64,000 nt of DNA, taken from the NCBI RefSeq assembly GCF_013260645.1, contig NZ_CP053921.1, forward strand, positions 310,001 through 374,000, in the 5' to 3' direction. This document shows, one piece after another, positions 45,874 to 55,122 of the stretch. The first letter of the stretch is position 1. The number at the start of each line of letters is the position of its first letter. Source of the stretch: Erythrobacter mangrovi (GTDB taxonomy: Bacteria > Pseudomonadota > Alphaproteobacteria > Sphingomonadales > Sphingomonadaceae). The translations under genes were made by a program, and so were the position numbers. Below the pieces are notes generated by a model that did not search any database, was not told the origin of the DNA, and saw nothing but the letters and a program-made list of their open reading frames with translations.

Positions 45874-47345
45874 TTCTCCGGCTGAGCGTTGAAGTTGGCG
45901 CGCTGCTGGATCGCCAGACCCGCGTTCAGCACGCCCTGTTCGTCGAAGGGCCTGCCGACGATCTGCAGGCCGAGCGGCAGGCCGTCTCCGTTGAGCATGG
46001 CGGGGACGCTCATCGCGGGCAGGCCGGCAAGGCTCGCAGGCACGGAAAAGACGTCGTTGAGGTACATCGCCAGCGGATCGTCGGTCTTCTCGCCCAGCGG
46101 GAAGCTGGCGGTCGGCGTGGTCGGGGCGAGGATCACGTCGCACTGGGTGAAGGCCTCGGCATAGTCGCGGCTCACCAGCGCGCGAACCTTCTGTGCCTGC
46201 GTGTAATAGGCATCGTAGAAGCCCGCGCTGAGCACATAGGTGCCCATCAGGATGCGGCGCTTGACCTCATCGCCGAAACCGGCGGCACGGGTGGCGGCAT
46301 ACATGTCCTGCAAACCCGCCCCATCGGGCAGGTCGCGCAGGCCGTAGCGCACGCCGTCATAGCGCGCGAGATTGCTCGAAGCTTCGGCGGGCGCGACGAT
46401 GTAATAGGCAGGCAGCGCATACTTGGTATGCGGCAGCGAGATATCGACCACCTCGGCCCCCGCGTCGCGCAGCCATTCCATGCCGCGATCCCAGCTGGCC
46501 AGCACTTCGGCGTCGGTCCCTTCCATGCGGTATTCGCGCGGGATGCCGATCTTCTTGCCGCGCAAGTCGGCCGACAAATCGGCTTCCCAATTCGGCACCG
46601 GCATGTCGAGGCTGGTGGAATCCTTGGGATCGAAGCCGGCCATGGCTTCGAGCATGATCGCGCAATCCTCGACGCTGCGCGCCATCGGCCCGGCCTGGTC
46701 GAGGCTGGAGGCGAAGGCGACGACGCCCCAGCGGCTACAGCGGCCATAGGTCGGCTTGATTCCGCAAATGCCGGTGAAGGCGGCGGGCTGGCGGATCGAG
46801 CCGCCGGTATCGGTGCCGGTTGCGGCCGGAGCGATGCGCGCGGCGACTGCGGCAGAGGAACCGCCCGAGGAACCGCCCGGGCTCATCGCGGCATTGGTGC
46901 CCGACTTCTTCCACGGCGAGGAGACATTGCCGAAATAGCTGGTCTCGTTCGAGCTGCCCATGGCGAACTGGTCGAGGTTGAGCTTGCCCAGCATGCCCGC
47001 GCCGGCATCCCACAGGTTCTGCGAAACGGTGCTCTCATACTCGGGCTTGAAGCCTTCGAGGATATGGCTTGCGGCGGTAGTCTGGACGCCGCGGGTGGCG
47101 AAGAGGTCCTTCATGCCGATCGGCACGCCGCCCATCTTGCCCAGGTCCTCGCCCCTGGCGCGCTTGGCATCGACCGCATCGGCGGCGGCGAGCGCATGAT
47201 CGGGGGTGGTGACAATGAAGGCGTTGAGCACGGCGGCTTCGGCCACGGCAGCGTTGAAGGCTTCGGCCACTTCGCGCGCGGTAAAGGTTCCGGCGGCCAC
47301 GCCGTCACGGATGGGCTTGACGCCGAGTTCGGTCAGGCTGGTCAT
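45864..47345 (-). CDS. gatA: Aspartyl/glutamyl-tRNA amidotransferase subunit A
   Basis: The glutaminase/amidase subunit of GatCAB. The 493-residue protein has the amidase-signature catalytic triad Lys79 (GMKDLF), cis-Ser159 in '[16 protein letters not shown]' and nucleophile Ser183 ([10 protein letters not shown]). The 80-residue and 24-residue spacings match known GatA enzymes. The ammonia released is channelled to GatB. The start overlaps the gatC stop (TAATG), and gatB begins inside its 3' end. Confidence 0.97.
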   Translation of the reverse strand: MTSLTELGVKPIRDGVAAGTFTAREVAEAFNAAVAEAAVLNAFIVTTPDHALAAADAVDAKRARGEDLGKMGGVPIGMKDLFATRGVQTTAASHILEGFKPEYESTVSQNLWDAGAGMLGKLNLDQFAMGSSNETSYFGNVSSPWKKSGTNAAMSPGGSSGGSSAAVAARIAPAATGTDTGGSIRQPAAFTGICGIKPTYGRCSRWGVVAFASSLDQAGPMARSVEDCAIMLEAMAGFDPKDSTSLDMPVPNWEADLSADLRGKKIGIPREYRMEGTDAEVLASWDRGMEWLRDAGAEVVDISLPHTKYALPAYYIVAPAEASSNLARYDGVRYGLRDLPDGAGLQDMYAATRAAGFGDEVKRRILMGTYVLSAGFYDAYYTQAQKVRALVSRDYAEAFTQCDVILAPTTPTASFPLGEKTDDPLAMYLNDVFSVPASLAGLPAMSVPAMLNGDGLPLGLQIVGRPFDEQGVLNAGLAIQQRANFNAQPEKWW

Positions 47346-47647
47346 TATTCGATCACCTTGGGCACGCCGAAGAAGCCATGTTCGGCCGCCGGTGCATTGG
47401 CCAGAACGTCGTCGCGGCGACCGCCGCCGGTCTTGGGATCGGCATCGACCACATCATCGCGCAGGCGCAAGTGGTTGGGGATGACCGCAGTCATCGGTTC
47501 GACCCCGGACACGTCGACCTCACCGAGCTGTTCCACCCAGGCGAGGATGCCGTTCAATTCGGGCACCATGCGTTCGAGTTCCGCGTCGCCCATCTTGATC
47601 CGGGCGAGCGAGGCGATCTTCGCCACTTCTTCACGTGTTACGGACAT
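47345..47647 (-). CDS. gatC: Aspartyl/glutamyl-tRNA amidotransferase subunit C
   Basis: The small stabilising subunit of GatCAB, 100 residues. It has '[17 protein letters not shown]' at the start and the conserved '[20 protein letters not shown]' at residues 32-51. The C-terminal part includes a flexible '[12 protein letters not shown]' segment and ends in the usual '[11 protein letters not shown]'. It is the first gene of the gat operon. Confidence 0.95.
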   Translation of the reverse strand: MSVTREEVAKIASLARIKMGDAELERMVPELNGILAWVEQLGEVDVSGVEPMTAVIPNHLRLRDDVVDADPKTGGGRRDDVLANAPAAEHGFFGVPKVIE

Positions 47648-47704
47648 GCGCGCGCCCTAGCCGCGCAGGGGCCGCGCTTCAAGCGGTCATGCTGCGCTGC
47701 GGGA

Positions 47705-49414
47705 CTATTCGAACGGCTGGCCTGCGGCCTCGCCATCGATGTAGATACGACGCCCGGTCCATTCGCGAACTTCGACCTTGGAATCAGCGGTCTGTTTGGG
47801 CGGATCGAGATCGAAATTGCCCGGCAGGTCCACCGCGACCGAAACCGCGCCATCCTTGTCCCGCTGCTGTGGCGGGGCGTCGAGCACGCGCATGTTCACC
47901 TGGCCTCCTTCGACGAAGGCAACGATGGTTCCACCCTTCTCCCCCGGACCCAGGTCGAGCACGACGCAAGTCTTGCTGCAGCGCCAGCTGTTGCCGCTGA
48001 CTTCTGCCTCCACCGCGTCGCGCAGCGGACCGGCGGGAATATCGGTACGCAGGTTCGCCATGCGAGCTTCACGCTTTTCGCTATCGTCGTCGCGCCAGCG
48101 ATAGGGGCGCTCGGTCCGATCCTGTGCCAGTTTCGCCAGCTTCGCGACTTCAGGATCGGAACTGGCGACCAGTTCGGCCAATGCGTCGCGTCCGGCTTCG
48201 CCGAAATCCCAGCGCAGCGCATCATAGTCGAAATCCTCTGCCTTGACCTTGCCCGCCTCCAGCCGTGCGAGTTGGTTTTGCGTCGAGATCGCGGCGAAAT
48301 CGGCGAGCGGCATGGCAAGCAGGAAGGCGATGGCACAGGTCGCCACCGCAAGGTGCAGGTTCGCCTGCCGCTGGGTGACCCAGCCATGCTTGCGGCTGCG
48401 GATCGCTGCGACGAAGTAGGCCACGCCATAGGCCACCGCCACCGCGATCGCTATCAGGCCCCAGATCCGCTCGGGACTGAGGCCATAGGCATCGATCCGG
48501 GTTCCCATCGAAATCACGGCCAGGATCGCCAACGGGAGGATGCCAAGCGCCAGCACAAAGGCGGCCGCGCGCATGATCCGCGATTTGCTCGCGGCTTCCT
48601 CGCTATCGCGAAGCACCGCATTGACCAGCACGAAGCTAGCCACTGCAATGGCGAGCAGCATAGGCGTGGCGCTGTGGGTCGCTTCCCACAACACGTCGAG
48701 CCCCCTCGTCGCTACCGCCGCGAGGAACAGCACCACTGCCGCCGCAAGGGGCACCGCGAGCAGCGCAAACACCAGCATGACGACATTCTGCAACGTGCCG
48801 AGGATCCGCACCTGGTTGCGCAGCACGCCCAGAGCTGCCCCGAAAGCCACGCCAGAGAACATCCAACCAAACAGTCCCTTGTCGAGGAGTTCGCGCAGAA
48901 AGTCGATCTTGATGGCGTGAAACAGCTCGGCGAGCAGCACCACGACCAGCCACGACAGGCCGGTGAACGCTAAGGCGCCACCGGCCGCGATGGCATCGGT
49001 CCACACATGGTAGTGCGCCTCGGCATAGGAGGTCTTCCAGCGGTGGCGGTGAAATCCTGCCTGGAACAACGGTACCGCGAGCAGGGCAGATACCACCCCT
49101 GCGGCCAGCCAATAGCCAGCCGCATCATGATGGTGCTCGGCACCCGCGACGCGCCAGGCGATTCCCGCCATGACAATGCCGACCCCCGCAGAAAACAGTG
49201 CTGCATGAAGCCATTTGTCCCGCTCCAGCGTAAGCCCTGCCGTTATGGTACCGAAGAAGGCAAGCGCGGTCAGCGCCGCGCGCCAGGGCTCGAACGTGCC
49301 ATTGTATCCGTCGGAGAAGAACCAGACGCCCAGGCCGCCAAGGCCAAGAATGCCTGCAAGCAGCCACGGCCGCAGCGGCCAATCGGGTTCGTGAACTGTT
49401 GTCGTCTCGTTCAA
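47705..49414 (-). CDS. DUF4153 membrane protein
   Basis: A 569-residue inner-membrane protein of the DUF4153 family. About a dozen hydrophobic segments fill residues 20-400. Examples are 'GILGLGGLGVWFF' near 22, 'LVVVLLAELFHAIKI' near 165 and 'LAIAVAVAYGVAYFVAAIRS' near 350. The last 165 residues form a soluble domain with 'DFDYDALRWDFGEAG' and a paired-cysteine segment 'GNSWRCSKTCVVLDLGPG'. No catalytic motif is recognised. It begins 25 bp from the FKBP stop, so the FKBP and DUF4153 genes may share a transcript. Confidence 0.82.
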   Translation of the reverse strand: MNETTTVHEPDWPLRPWLLAGILGLGGLGVWFFSDGYNGTFEPWRAALTALAFFGTITAGLTLERDKWLHAALFSAGVGIVMAGIAWRVAGAEHHHDAAGYWLAAGVVSALLAVPLFQAGFHRHRWKTSYAEAHYHVWTDAIAAGGALAFTGLSWLVVVLLAELFHAIKIDFLRELLDKGLFGWMFSGVAFGAALGVLRNQVRILGTLQNVVMLVFALLAVPLAAAVVLFLAAVATRGLDVLWEATHSATPMLLAIAVASFVLVNAVLRDSEEAASKSRIMRAAAFVLALGILPLAILAVISMGTRIDAYGLSPERIWGLIAIAVAVAYGVAYFVAAIRSRKHGWVTQRQANLHLAVATCAIAFLLAMPLADFAAISTQNQLARLEAGKVKAEDFDYDALRWDFGEAGRDALAELVASSDPEVAKLAKLAQDRTERPYRWRDDDSEKREARMANLRTDIPAGPLRDAVEAEVSGNSWRCSKTCVVLDLGPGEKGGTIVAFVEGGQVNMRVLDAPPQQRDKDGAVSVAVDLPGNFDLDPPKQTADSKVEVREWTGRRIYIDGEAAGQPFE

Positions 49415-49439
49415 GCGCCTTCTCCCCGGCGCCGCCGTA

Positions 49440-49985
49440 TTACTCGGTCGGGGCGGCGCCCTGCTGTTGCTGCATCATCTGCTGTATAGCAGCCGCGCGG
49501 GCCTGGAAATCGGCCTTGCTCATGAAATCAACCACTTCGACCTCGAACACCAGATCGGCGTTCGGCGGGATCGGCGAACCGGGAGGCGGCGAAGCGCCGT
49601 AGGCCTGGTCGGCCGGAATGGTCAGCGTGTACTTGCCGCCCTTCTGCATCTCCTGGATCCCGGTCAGAAAGCCGTCGATGATCGCGCCATCCTCCAGCAG
49701 CAGCGGATTGCCCTCGGGAAGCAGGCCGGGCGGGATCGGCAGTGGTTGCGAACGGTCGAACTCGGTCCCATCGGCCAGCTTGCCGACATAGTTCACGAAC
49801 ACCACGTCGCCGATCTTCGGCGATGCACCCGTGCCCTCGGTGATCGTGTCGACCGAAAGGCCCTTGGGCGCGGCGGCCCAGGCAAGACCGGCGCCGATCA
49901 GCACCGCGACGATGACACCCAGCCACAGCTTGGTGAGCGAGCCCTTGGCGATGGGCTGGAGGGGAACGCGGGTGATCTCGGTCAT
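49440..49985 (-). CDS. Membrane-anchored FKBP-type peptidyl-prolyl isomerase
   Basis: Catalyses cis-trans isomerisation of proline bonds. The 181-residue protein has one N-terminal transmembrane segment (20-38, 'WLGVIVAVLIGAGLAWAA'), so it is tethered at the inner membrane and faces the periplasm. The FKBP domain (about 50-155) has 'GDVVFVNYVGKLADGTEFD', a 'LPEGNPLLLEDGAIIDGFLTG' insert region and the 'PPNADLVFEVEVVDF' ending. A Gln-rich tail follows. It is upstream of DUF4153 and downstream of rpsU on the same strand. Confidence 0.9.
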   Translation of the reverse strand: MTEITRVPLQPIAKGSLTKLWLGVIVAVLIGAGLAWAAAPKGLSVDTITEGTGASPKIGDVVFVNYVGKLADGTEFDRSQPLPIPPGLLPEGNPLLLEDGAIIDGFLTGIQEMQKGGKYTLTIPADQAYGASPPPGSPIPPNADLVFEVEVVDFMSKADFQARAAAIQQMMQQQQGAAPTE

Positions 49986-50063
49986 GGTACTCGTGTCCTG
50001 ATACGCAAAGGGCGCGGATTTCTCCGCGCCCTCATGGCTTAGCTTGGATTGGCTGGCAACGGC

Positions 50064-50270
50064 TTACTTGACGCCGTCACGCTCCATCCGCTTGCGCTCG
50101 AGCTTGCGGGCGCGGCGAACGGCAGCAGCCTTTTCACGGGCGCGCTTTTCGCTCGGCTTCTCGAAGTGGCGGCGCAGCTTCATTTCGCGATACACCCCCT
50201 CACGCTGCAGCTTCTTCTTGAGCGCGCGCAGGGCCTGGTCGACGTTGTTATCGCGAACGATGATCTGCAT
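50064..50270 (-). CDS. rpsU: 30S ribosomal protein S21
   Basis: A 68-residue small-subunit protein, needed for mRNA base pairing with 16S rRNA at initiation. It starts '[20 protein letters not shown]' and has the family motif '[20 protein letters not shown]', followed by a very basic C-terminus. The ATG at 50270 is clear; the longer frame to 50540 is only a non-coding extension. It is transcribed away from crcB across a 226-bp gap. Confidence 0.97.
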   Translation of the reverse strand: MQIIVRDNNVDQALRALKKKLQREGVYREMKLRRHFEKPSEKRAREKAAAVRRARKLERKRMERDGVK

Positions 50271-50424
50271 AAATTCCAACACCTCACTAAGCGGGACAGA
50301 GCCCGCCGCTGCGGGGTTGCCTCCTTGATTACGGTTTCGTCTAGAGAACGAAAAACGCGCCGAATCCGTTCCGGATCGGCTCGAACGGGGGCGCACATAC
50401 GGATTCGAGCGACAAAAGGCAAGC

Positions 50425-50438
50425 GTCCTTCGACAAGC
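50425..50438. repeat. Partial copy of the 60.9-kb repeat arm
   Basis: GTCCTTCGACAAGC is identical to 60915-60928, the left arm of the inverted repeat after valS. No matching right arm lies nearby, so this is either a decayed half-copy or chance. It sits in the gene-free 226-bp region 50271-50496, in which no fluoride riboswitch or other feature was seen. Confidence 0.3.
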
Positions 50439-50496
50439 ACGGGTCGCAACAGCTGCCGCTTTCCGATTCGGGCGCAAGCCGCTAGGGGGCGAGGCA

Positions 50497-50907
50497 ATGT
50501 CATCGCTTACCCCCTTTATCGCCGCGCTGCACGTCTTCATCGGCGGCGGCTTCGGTGCGTTGCTGCGATATCAGCTCGGGCGTGCCATGACCCACTGGCT
50601 CGGCGTACAGGCCGTCTCCACTTTCCCGTGGGCGACGCTGGCCGCTAACGCGCTGGGCAGCGTGCTGATGGGCGTGCTGGCCGGCTGGCTGGCCCGCCAC
50701 GGTTCGGCCGGCGGGGAGCAATTGCGGTTGCTGCTCGGCGTCGGGCTGCTCGGCGGCTTCACCACTTTCAGCGCCTTCAGCCTCGAAATGGTCCTGCTGC
50801 TCGAACGCGGACAGTTCACATTCGCGGCACTCTATGCGGTGCTGTCCTTCGCGCTCGGCATCAGCGGACTGATCTTCGGGCTCACCATGATGCGGAGCTT
50901 CGCATGA
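50497..50907 (+). CDS. crcB: Fluoride channel CrcB (Fluc)
   Basis: A dimeric fluoride-export channel in the inner membrane. At 136 residues with four hydrophobic segments it is a normal Fluc. The family signature '[12 protein letters not shown]' (about 88-99) with the essential polar track and Phe residues is present, as is '[14 protein letters not shown]' (16-29). It overlaps the pseudouridine synthase start by 4 bp and heads a packed plus-strand chain. No fluoride riboswitch was seen upstream. Confidence 0.95.
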   Translation: MSSLTPFIAALHVFIGGGFGALLRYQLGRAMTHWLGVQAVSTFPWATLAANALGSVLMGVLAGWLARHGSAGGEQLRLLLGVGLLGGFTTFSAFSLEMVLLLERGQFTFAALYAVLSFALGISGLIFGLTMMRSFA

Positions 50908-52058
50908 CGACGTCGGACGAAGTACGCACCTTCACCGTCGCGCCCGATGATGACGGCGTGCGGCTCGACCGCTGGTTCAAACGCCACCTGCCGCAAATCG
51001 GCTTCGGCACCGTTAGCAAATGGGCGCGCACCGGGCAGGTTCGCGTGGATGGCAAGCGCGTGAAGCCTGAAGATCGTATCGCCGCAGGCCAGACCGTCCG
51101 GGTGCCCCCAGGGGGCGACGCACCGCACAAGGCACCCAAGGCCAAGCGCGCGCTGACCGCGGCAGAGGTCGAAGCGGCGCAGGCGATGGTCATCCAGCAG
51201 GACAAGGCGGCGATCGTACTCAACAAGCCCCCCGGCCTCGCCACGCAGGGCGGCACGGGGACTACCAGCCATGTCGACGGGCTGCTCGACGCCTTCGCGC
51301 CGGGCGAGGATGAGCCGCGCCCTCGCCTCGTCCACCGGCTCGACAAGGACACGTCGGGCGTGTTGCTGATCGCCCGGACGCCGGGCAGCGCCGCATTCTT
51401 TTCCAAGCGCTTCTCGGGTCGCAGCGCCAAGAAGGTCTATTGGGCGTTGGTCGTCGGCGTGCCCGAGGTCGCACAGGGGATCATCGAGGCTCCGCTGGCC
51501 AAGCAACCGGGTTCGGGCGGCGAGAAGATGCACGTCGATCACGACGGCGGGCAGCCGGCCAAGACCAAGTATCGCGTGGTCGATAAAGCTGGGAATCGCG
51601 CCGCCTGGCTCGAACTGGAACCACTCACCGGGCGCACGCACCAATTGCGCGTCCACTGCGCGGCCATGGGCAATCCGATCGTCGGCGACGGCAAATACGG
51701 CGGCAAGGACGCCTTCCTCACCGGATCGATCAGTCGCAAGATGCACCTGCATGCGCGACGCCTGATCATCGACAGCCCGGCCGGCGGCAAGATCGATGCG
51801 ACAGCCGAACTGCCCGAGCATTTCGCGGCGAGCATGGAACAGCTCGGCTTCAACATCGGCGCCAGCGACGCCTCCCCCATGCGCGACGATCCGCCGCCCA
51901 AGAGTCGCGAGGAGAAGAAGCAGCAGGCCCGCGCCCACGCCAAGCAACTGCGCAAGAGCAAGCCCACGCGCCGTGGCCGTGCCACTGCCAATGCCGCAAG
52001 CAAGCCCAAGCCGAGGTCTCGTGCGAAACCGTCCAAGCCGCCCAGGGGCAAGCGCTGA
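50904..52058 (+). CDS. RluC/RluD-type 23S rRNA pseudouridine synthase
   Basis: Converts specific uridines to pseudouridine in RNA. The 384-residue protein has an N-terminal S4 domain (about 15-75) and the TruA/RluA catalytic core with HRLDKDTSG (144-152), Asp147 being the nucleophile. The PLTGRTHQLRVH motif follows near 245. The last 80 residues are a highly basic Lys/Arg/Pro tail, longer than usual. I cannot tell RluC from RluD by eye. The start overlaps crcB by 4 bp (ATGA), and the stop overlaps the next start by one base. Confidence 0.92.
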   Translation: MTTSDEVRTFTVAPDDDGVRLDRWFKRHLPQIGFGTVSKWARTGQVRVDGKRVKPEDRIAAGQTVRVPPGGDAPHKAPKAKRALTAAEVEAAQAMVIQQDKAAIVLNKPPGLATQGGTGTTSHVDGLLDAFAPGEDEPRPRLVHRLDKDTSGVLLIARTPGSAAFFSKRFSGRSAKKVYWALVVGVPEVAQGIIEAPLAKQPGSGGEKMHVDHDGGQPAKTKYRVVDKAGNRAAWLELEPLTGRTHQLRVHCAAMGNPIVGDGKYGGKDAFLTGSISRKMHLHARRLIIDSPAGGKIDATAELPEHFAASMEQLGFNIGASDASPMRDDPPPKSREEKKQQARAHAKQLRKSKPTRRGRATANAASKPKPRSRAKPSKPPRGKR

Positions 52059-52660
52059 TGCATCCCAATCCGGCCTTCCGCCACGATGATCGGCAGCTTT
52101 TCGAGACGCTGATCGCTGAAATCGGCTTTGGCATGGTCTTCTGCACGACGCCGGATGGGCCACGCGTGGCGCATGTCCCGCTGCACTCTACCGGCGATGG
52201 TGCCGTGCAATTCCACTTGGCACGCGGCAACGCACTGACGAAGCATCTCGAGGGCCAGACCGCCCTTGCGGTCGTCAACGGGCCGGACGGCTATGTCAGT
52301 GCGCGCTGGTATGCCGACCAGAAGCGCGTTCCGACCTGGAATTATGTAGCGCTGGAGCTTGAAGGGCGCGTCCGGCGGATGGATGGCGACGGCCTGCTTG
52401 CCCAGGTCGAGGCTGTAACCGCCCGCGAAGAAGCCCGTGTGCTCGGAGGCAAGCCCTGGACCATGGACAAGCTGCCCGACAGCCATAGGCGCGGACTGCT
52501 GGCCGCGATCGTCGGCTTCGAGCTGGAAATCTCTGCCTGGCGCCCGACCTTCAAGCTGTCGCAGAACGCCCCAGCAGAGGAACGCGAGCGCGTGATTGCC
52601 GGACTAGAGTTGCAGGGTGCACGCGCCATTGCCGACCTGATGCGCAAGCTGGTGCCCTAG
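52058..52660 (+). CDS. PaiB-like FMN-binding protein
   Basis: A 200-residue protein of the FMN-binding split-barrel PaiB family, named for a transcriptional regulator that controls sporulation genes in Bacillus; in proteobacteria its job is unknown. Landmarks: 'MHPNPAFRHDD' opening, 'VPLHSTGDGAVQFHLARGNA' near 45, 'VSARWYADQKRVPTWNY' near 82 and 'FKLSQNAPAEERERVIAGL' near 170. All are in family order. The ATG shares one base with the previous stop (TGATG), so it is probably coupled. Confidence 0.88.
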   Translation: MHPNPAFRHDDRQLFETLIAEIGFGMVFCTTPDGPRVAHVPLHSTGDGAVQFHLARGNALTKHLEGQTALAVVNGPDGYVSARWYADQKRVPTWNYVALELEGRVRRMDGDGLLAQVEAVTAREEARVLGGKPWTMDKLPDSHRRGLLAAIVGFELEISAWRPTFKLSQNAPAEERERVIAGLELQGARAIADLMRKLVP

Positions 52661-52662
52661 GC

Positions 52663-53319
52663 GTGCGGCTGGCGGTTTTCGATTGTGACGGAACGCTGGT
52701 CGATGGCCAGGCCGCGATCTGCGAAACGATGGAGCAAGCCTTCGCCACGGCGGGCTTGCCGCAGCCCGATCGTCATTCCGTGCGGCGCATGGTCGGCCTG
52801 TCGCTGCCCTATGCGCTGCGCGAGCTGGCACCCGACGCCGACGAGGAGCAAAGGACACGGGCAGTCGAGGCTTACAAGGCTGGCTATCGCGCCCTGCGCC
52901 TGTCCGGTGCGCTGCAGGAACCGCTGTATGACGGGATCGCCGAACTCATCGTGCGGCTGGCAAAGGCCGGCTGGCTGCTGGGCGTCGCCACCGGCAAGAG
53001 CGACCGTGGGCTCCATGCCTGCCTCGAAACGCATGGCATCAAGCAGCATTTCGTGACGCTGCAGACCGCCGATCGCCACCCGTCAAAACCACATCCGGCC
53101 ATGCTCGAGGCTGCATTGTTCGAGGCCGGAGTGACGCCCGCCGACGCCGTAATGATCGGCGATACCAGCTTCGACATGGAAATGGCGCGTGCCGCGCGGG
53201 TTCGCGCGATCGGGGTCGACTGGGGCTATCACGAGCCACACGAACTGTTCGAAGCGGGCGCGAGCGCGGTCGCCGGAACGATGGCACAACTTGAGGAGAT
53301 GATCCTTGGATCAGGATGA
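52663..53319 (+). CDS. HAD-family phosphatase (phosphoglycolate phosphatase-like)
   Basis: A 218-residue HAD hydrolase. Motif I is DCDGTLVD (Asp7 nucleophile, Asp9 acid), motif II is the Thr/Ser of GVATGKSD, motif III Lys is in SKPHPAML, and motif IV is GDTSFDMEMA. A helical cap fits subfamily IA, like Gph. The natural substrate is a guess. It starts with GTG 2 bp after the previous stop and overlaps the next gene by 14 bp. Confidence 0.88.
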   Translation: MRLAVFDCDGTLVDGQAAICETMEQAFATAGLPQPDRHSVRRMVGLSLPYALRELAPDADEEQRTRAVEAYKAGYRALRLSGALQEPLYDGIAELIVRLAKAGWLLGVATGKSDRGLHACLETHGIKQHFVTLQTADRHPSKPHPAMLEAALFEAGVTPADAVMIGDTSFDMEMARAARVRAIGVDWGYHEPHELFEAGASAVAGTMAQLEEMILGSG

Positions 53320-53515
53320 ACGCGCTGCCCGCCGTTTCTGGCTGTTGCAGTTCATGCGCCTGAGCGGCCTTGCACTGGTGCTGGTCGGCGCGATGATACT
53401 CGCAGGGACCATCGAACAATCCGAAGCGGTAGGTGTGGCCTTGTTTGTCATCGGCGCAGTCGACTTCTTCGTCATGCCGATAGTGCTCGCCCGCAGGTGG
53501 AAGAGCGACGAGTGA
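53306..53515 (+). CDS. Small two-helix membrane protein
   Basis: A 69-residue protein with a TTG start. A GAGGAG ribosome site sits 8 bases upstream, which decides the start. Two hydrophobic segments (about 20-36 and 43-61) are separated by an acidic loop, with a basic C-terminus ending RRWKSDE. No known motif. It overlaps the HAD gene by 14 bp and the ATP12 start by 4 bp, which suggests coupled translation. Confidence 0.72.
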   Translation: MDQDERAARRFWLLQFMRLSGLALVLVGAMILAGTIEQSEAVGVALFVIGAVDFFVMPIVLARRWKSDE

Positions 53516-54204
53516 AGCGCTTCTACAAGGACGCCGCCGTGGTGGAGACCGAACTCGGTTTCCACGTCGCGCTCGACGGTCGAGCGATCAAGTCGCAGGG
53601 CGGGCAACCGCAAGTGGTGCCAACGCGAGTGCTGGCCGAAATGATGGCGGCAGAATGGCGAGAGCAGGGCGAAGAGATCGATCCGGCGCGCTTCGTACTG
53701 CGCGATATGGTCGACTATGCGATCGACGTTCTGCCCACGGCTCGCAGCGAAACAATCGCCAAGATCCTGCGCTACGCAGAGACCGATACGTTATGCTACC
53801 GCGCCGATCCCGACGAGCCATTCTGGCGTCGCCAGATGGACGTGTGGGAGCCGCTCTTGGCAGACTTCGAGGCTCGCGAAGGCGTTCGCATGGAGCGTGT
53901 GAGCGGCGTGATGCACCGTCTGCAGCCGCCCGATACGCTGGCAAAGCTACGCACCCGCTTGGAGGAACTCGACGAATTCAGCCTCGCCGCGCTGGAGCCG
54001 CTGGCCTCGCTAGCCGCTTCGCTCAGCATAGGGCTCTCCGCACTCGAACCACACGCCGATGGGGACGCGCTGTGGAATGCTGCCAATCTCGAGGAGGACT
54101 GGCAGGTCGAGCAATGGGGTGAAGACAGCGAAGCTGCGGCTCGCCGCGCCCGCCGCAAGGCAACATTTCTCGCTGCAATGGGCTTCGCCCATGCCGTCAG
54201 GTGA
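53512..54204 (+). CDS. ATP12 chaperone for F1-ATPase assembly
   Basis: Relative of mitochondrial Atp12, which binds the alpha subunit before F1 assembly. A start at GTG 53512 gives a 230-residue protein beginning KRFYKDAAVV. Family marks are 'FHVALDGRAIKSQGGQPQVV', 'LAEMMAAEWREQGEEIDP', 'DTLCYRADPDEPFWRRQMDVW' (read in part) and 'PLASLAASLSIGLSALE'. GGAAGAG lies upstream. It overlaps the previous stop and is followed by an overlapping ABM gene. Confidence 0.9.
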   Translation: MKRFYKDAAVVETELGFHVALDGRAIKSQGGQPQVVPTRVLAEMMAAEWREQGEEIDPARFVLRDMVDYAIDVLPTARSETIAKILRYAETDTLCYRADPDEPFWRRQMDVWEPLLADFEAREGVRMERVSGVMHRLQPPDTLAKLRTRLEELDEFSLAALEPLASLAASLSIGLSALEPHADGDALWNAANLEEDWQVEQWGEDSEAAARRARRKATFLAAMGFAHAVR

Positions 54205-54526
54205 CAATCACGGTCCGGACGGCAAGGCCCTGCCCTCCCCGCATGTCGAGCTTCATGGCAGGTTGATCTGCGAGAACGCCGAGCAATCGGATTTGGTGCG
54301 AAGGCACTTGCCCGAACACATCCGTCTGACCTTGGCCGAGGATGGCTGCTTGTCCTTTCGCGTCGAGGAGACCGGTGATCCGCTTGTGTGGACTGTTGCC
54401 GAGCGCTTTGCGGACTGGGCTTCATTTGAAGCGCACCAGTCCCGAAGCAGGGCATCAGCATGGTGGGAAGCCACGGCGGCGATAAGCCGCGATTTTTCGA
54501 TCAGCGGGCCGGCCAGGGAAAGCTAG
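54191..54526 (+). CDS. ABM-type (antibiotic biosynthesis monooxygenase domain) protein
   Basis: A 111-residue protein; from about residue 18 it has the ABM/dimeric alpha-beta-barrel pattern 'VELHGRLICENAEQSD', 'HIRLTLAEDGCLSFRVEETG' and 'WTVAERFADWASFEAHQSRS'. It could be a small monooxygenase or a structural homologue. ATG 54191 lies inside the ATP12 3' end (14-bp overlap), so it is probably coupled to it. It ends 1 bp before the convergent ABC auxiliary lipoprotein gene. Confidence 0.78.
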   Translation: MPSGDNHGPDGKALPSPHVELHGRLICENAEQSDLVRRHLPEHIRLTLAEDGCLSFRVEETGDPLVWTVAERFADWASFEAHQSRSRASAWWEATAAISRDFSISGPARES

Positions 54527-54527
54527 A

Positions 54528-55112
54528 TCAGCCGATCCACTCCGCGACTTGCCCTGCCACGTCGTTCGCGGCCTGGTTGAGCGCCGGACCGACCGAACGG
54601 ACATCGGCAGGAACGCCGGACACCCGCGCCTCGAACCGCTTCGTGACCACTTGCGAACCTCCGCCACTGCGGGTCGCGTCGAACACCACCACCACCGACG
54701 ATGTGCGTGCATCATAACCGAAGTTGCGCAGCGTTCCGCTCAGGCGATCGGAGGCGCCAGCGCCCGGATCGTCACCATCGATCACCAGGCGACCCGATCT
54801 TGCTCGGATGGTCTCGGCGACCATGCGGCGGAACAGCCGCGCGGGCCGTTCGACCCACACCGCATCCTTGAGATAGGCAATCTCGGTGTCACTGACCTGC
54901 ACCGGAAGGCGGGTGACGTCGAGTGCCCGGGGAACCTCGAATTCAACCATTGCCAGTGCAGTTAGTTGCGATCCGGTCGCGCCTGTTCCGGCGGCGGCGA
55001 CCTCGGTAGGCGTCAACGTCAGCAAACTGGGAGGCGCTTCGGCGCCCAGGCTTACGCAGCCGCCAAGCAGCAGGGCAGGCGCCAGTGCGGCGATGATGGT
55101 CTTGCGGTTCAT
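54528..55112 (-). CDS. ABC-type transport auxiliary lipoprotein (PqiC/DUF330-like)
   Basis: A 194-residue lipoprotein with lipobox LGGC (Cys19). The family pattern of the ABC auxiliary component (PqiC/YmbA type) shows in 'SLLTLTPTEVA', 'VPRALDVTRLPVQVSDTEI' and 'VWVERPARLFRRMVAETIRA'. It would bridge the inner-membrane complex to the outer membrane in an Mla/Pqi-type lipid pathway. It is the last gene of the minus-strand operon, 10 bp after the MlaD-like gene. Confidence 0.85.
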   Translation of the reverse strand: MNRKTIIAALAPALLLGGCVSLGAEAPPSLLTLTPTEVAAAGTGATGSQLTALAMVEFEVPRALDVTRLPVQVSDTEIAYLKDAVWVERPARLFRRMVAETIRARSGRLVIDGDDPGAGASDRLSGTLRNFGYDARTSSVVVVFDATRSGGGSQVVTKRFEARVSGVPADVRSVGPALNQAANDVAGQVAEWIG

Positions 55113-55122
55113 GCGTCGGCCC

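Noticed and set aside
45840..47660. A 606-codon plus-strand frame opposite gatA
   Set aside because: Antisense shadow; gatA has complete catalytic residues and overlapping neighbours.
50271..50496. A fluoride riboswitch before crcB
   Set aside because: I found none of the conserved riboswitch core; the region looks plain.
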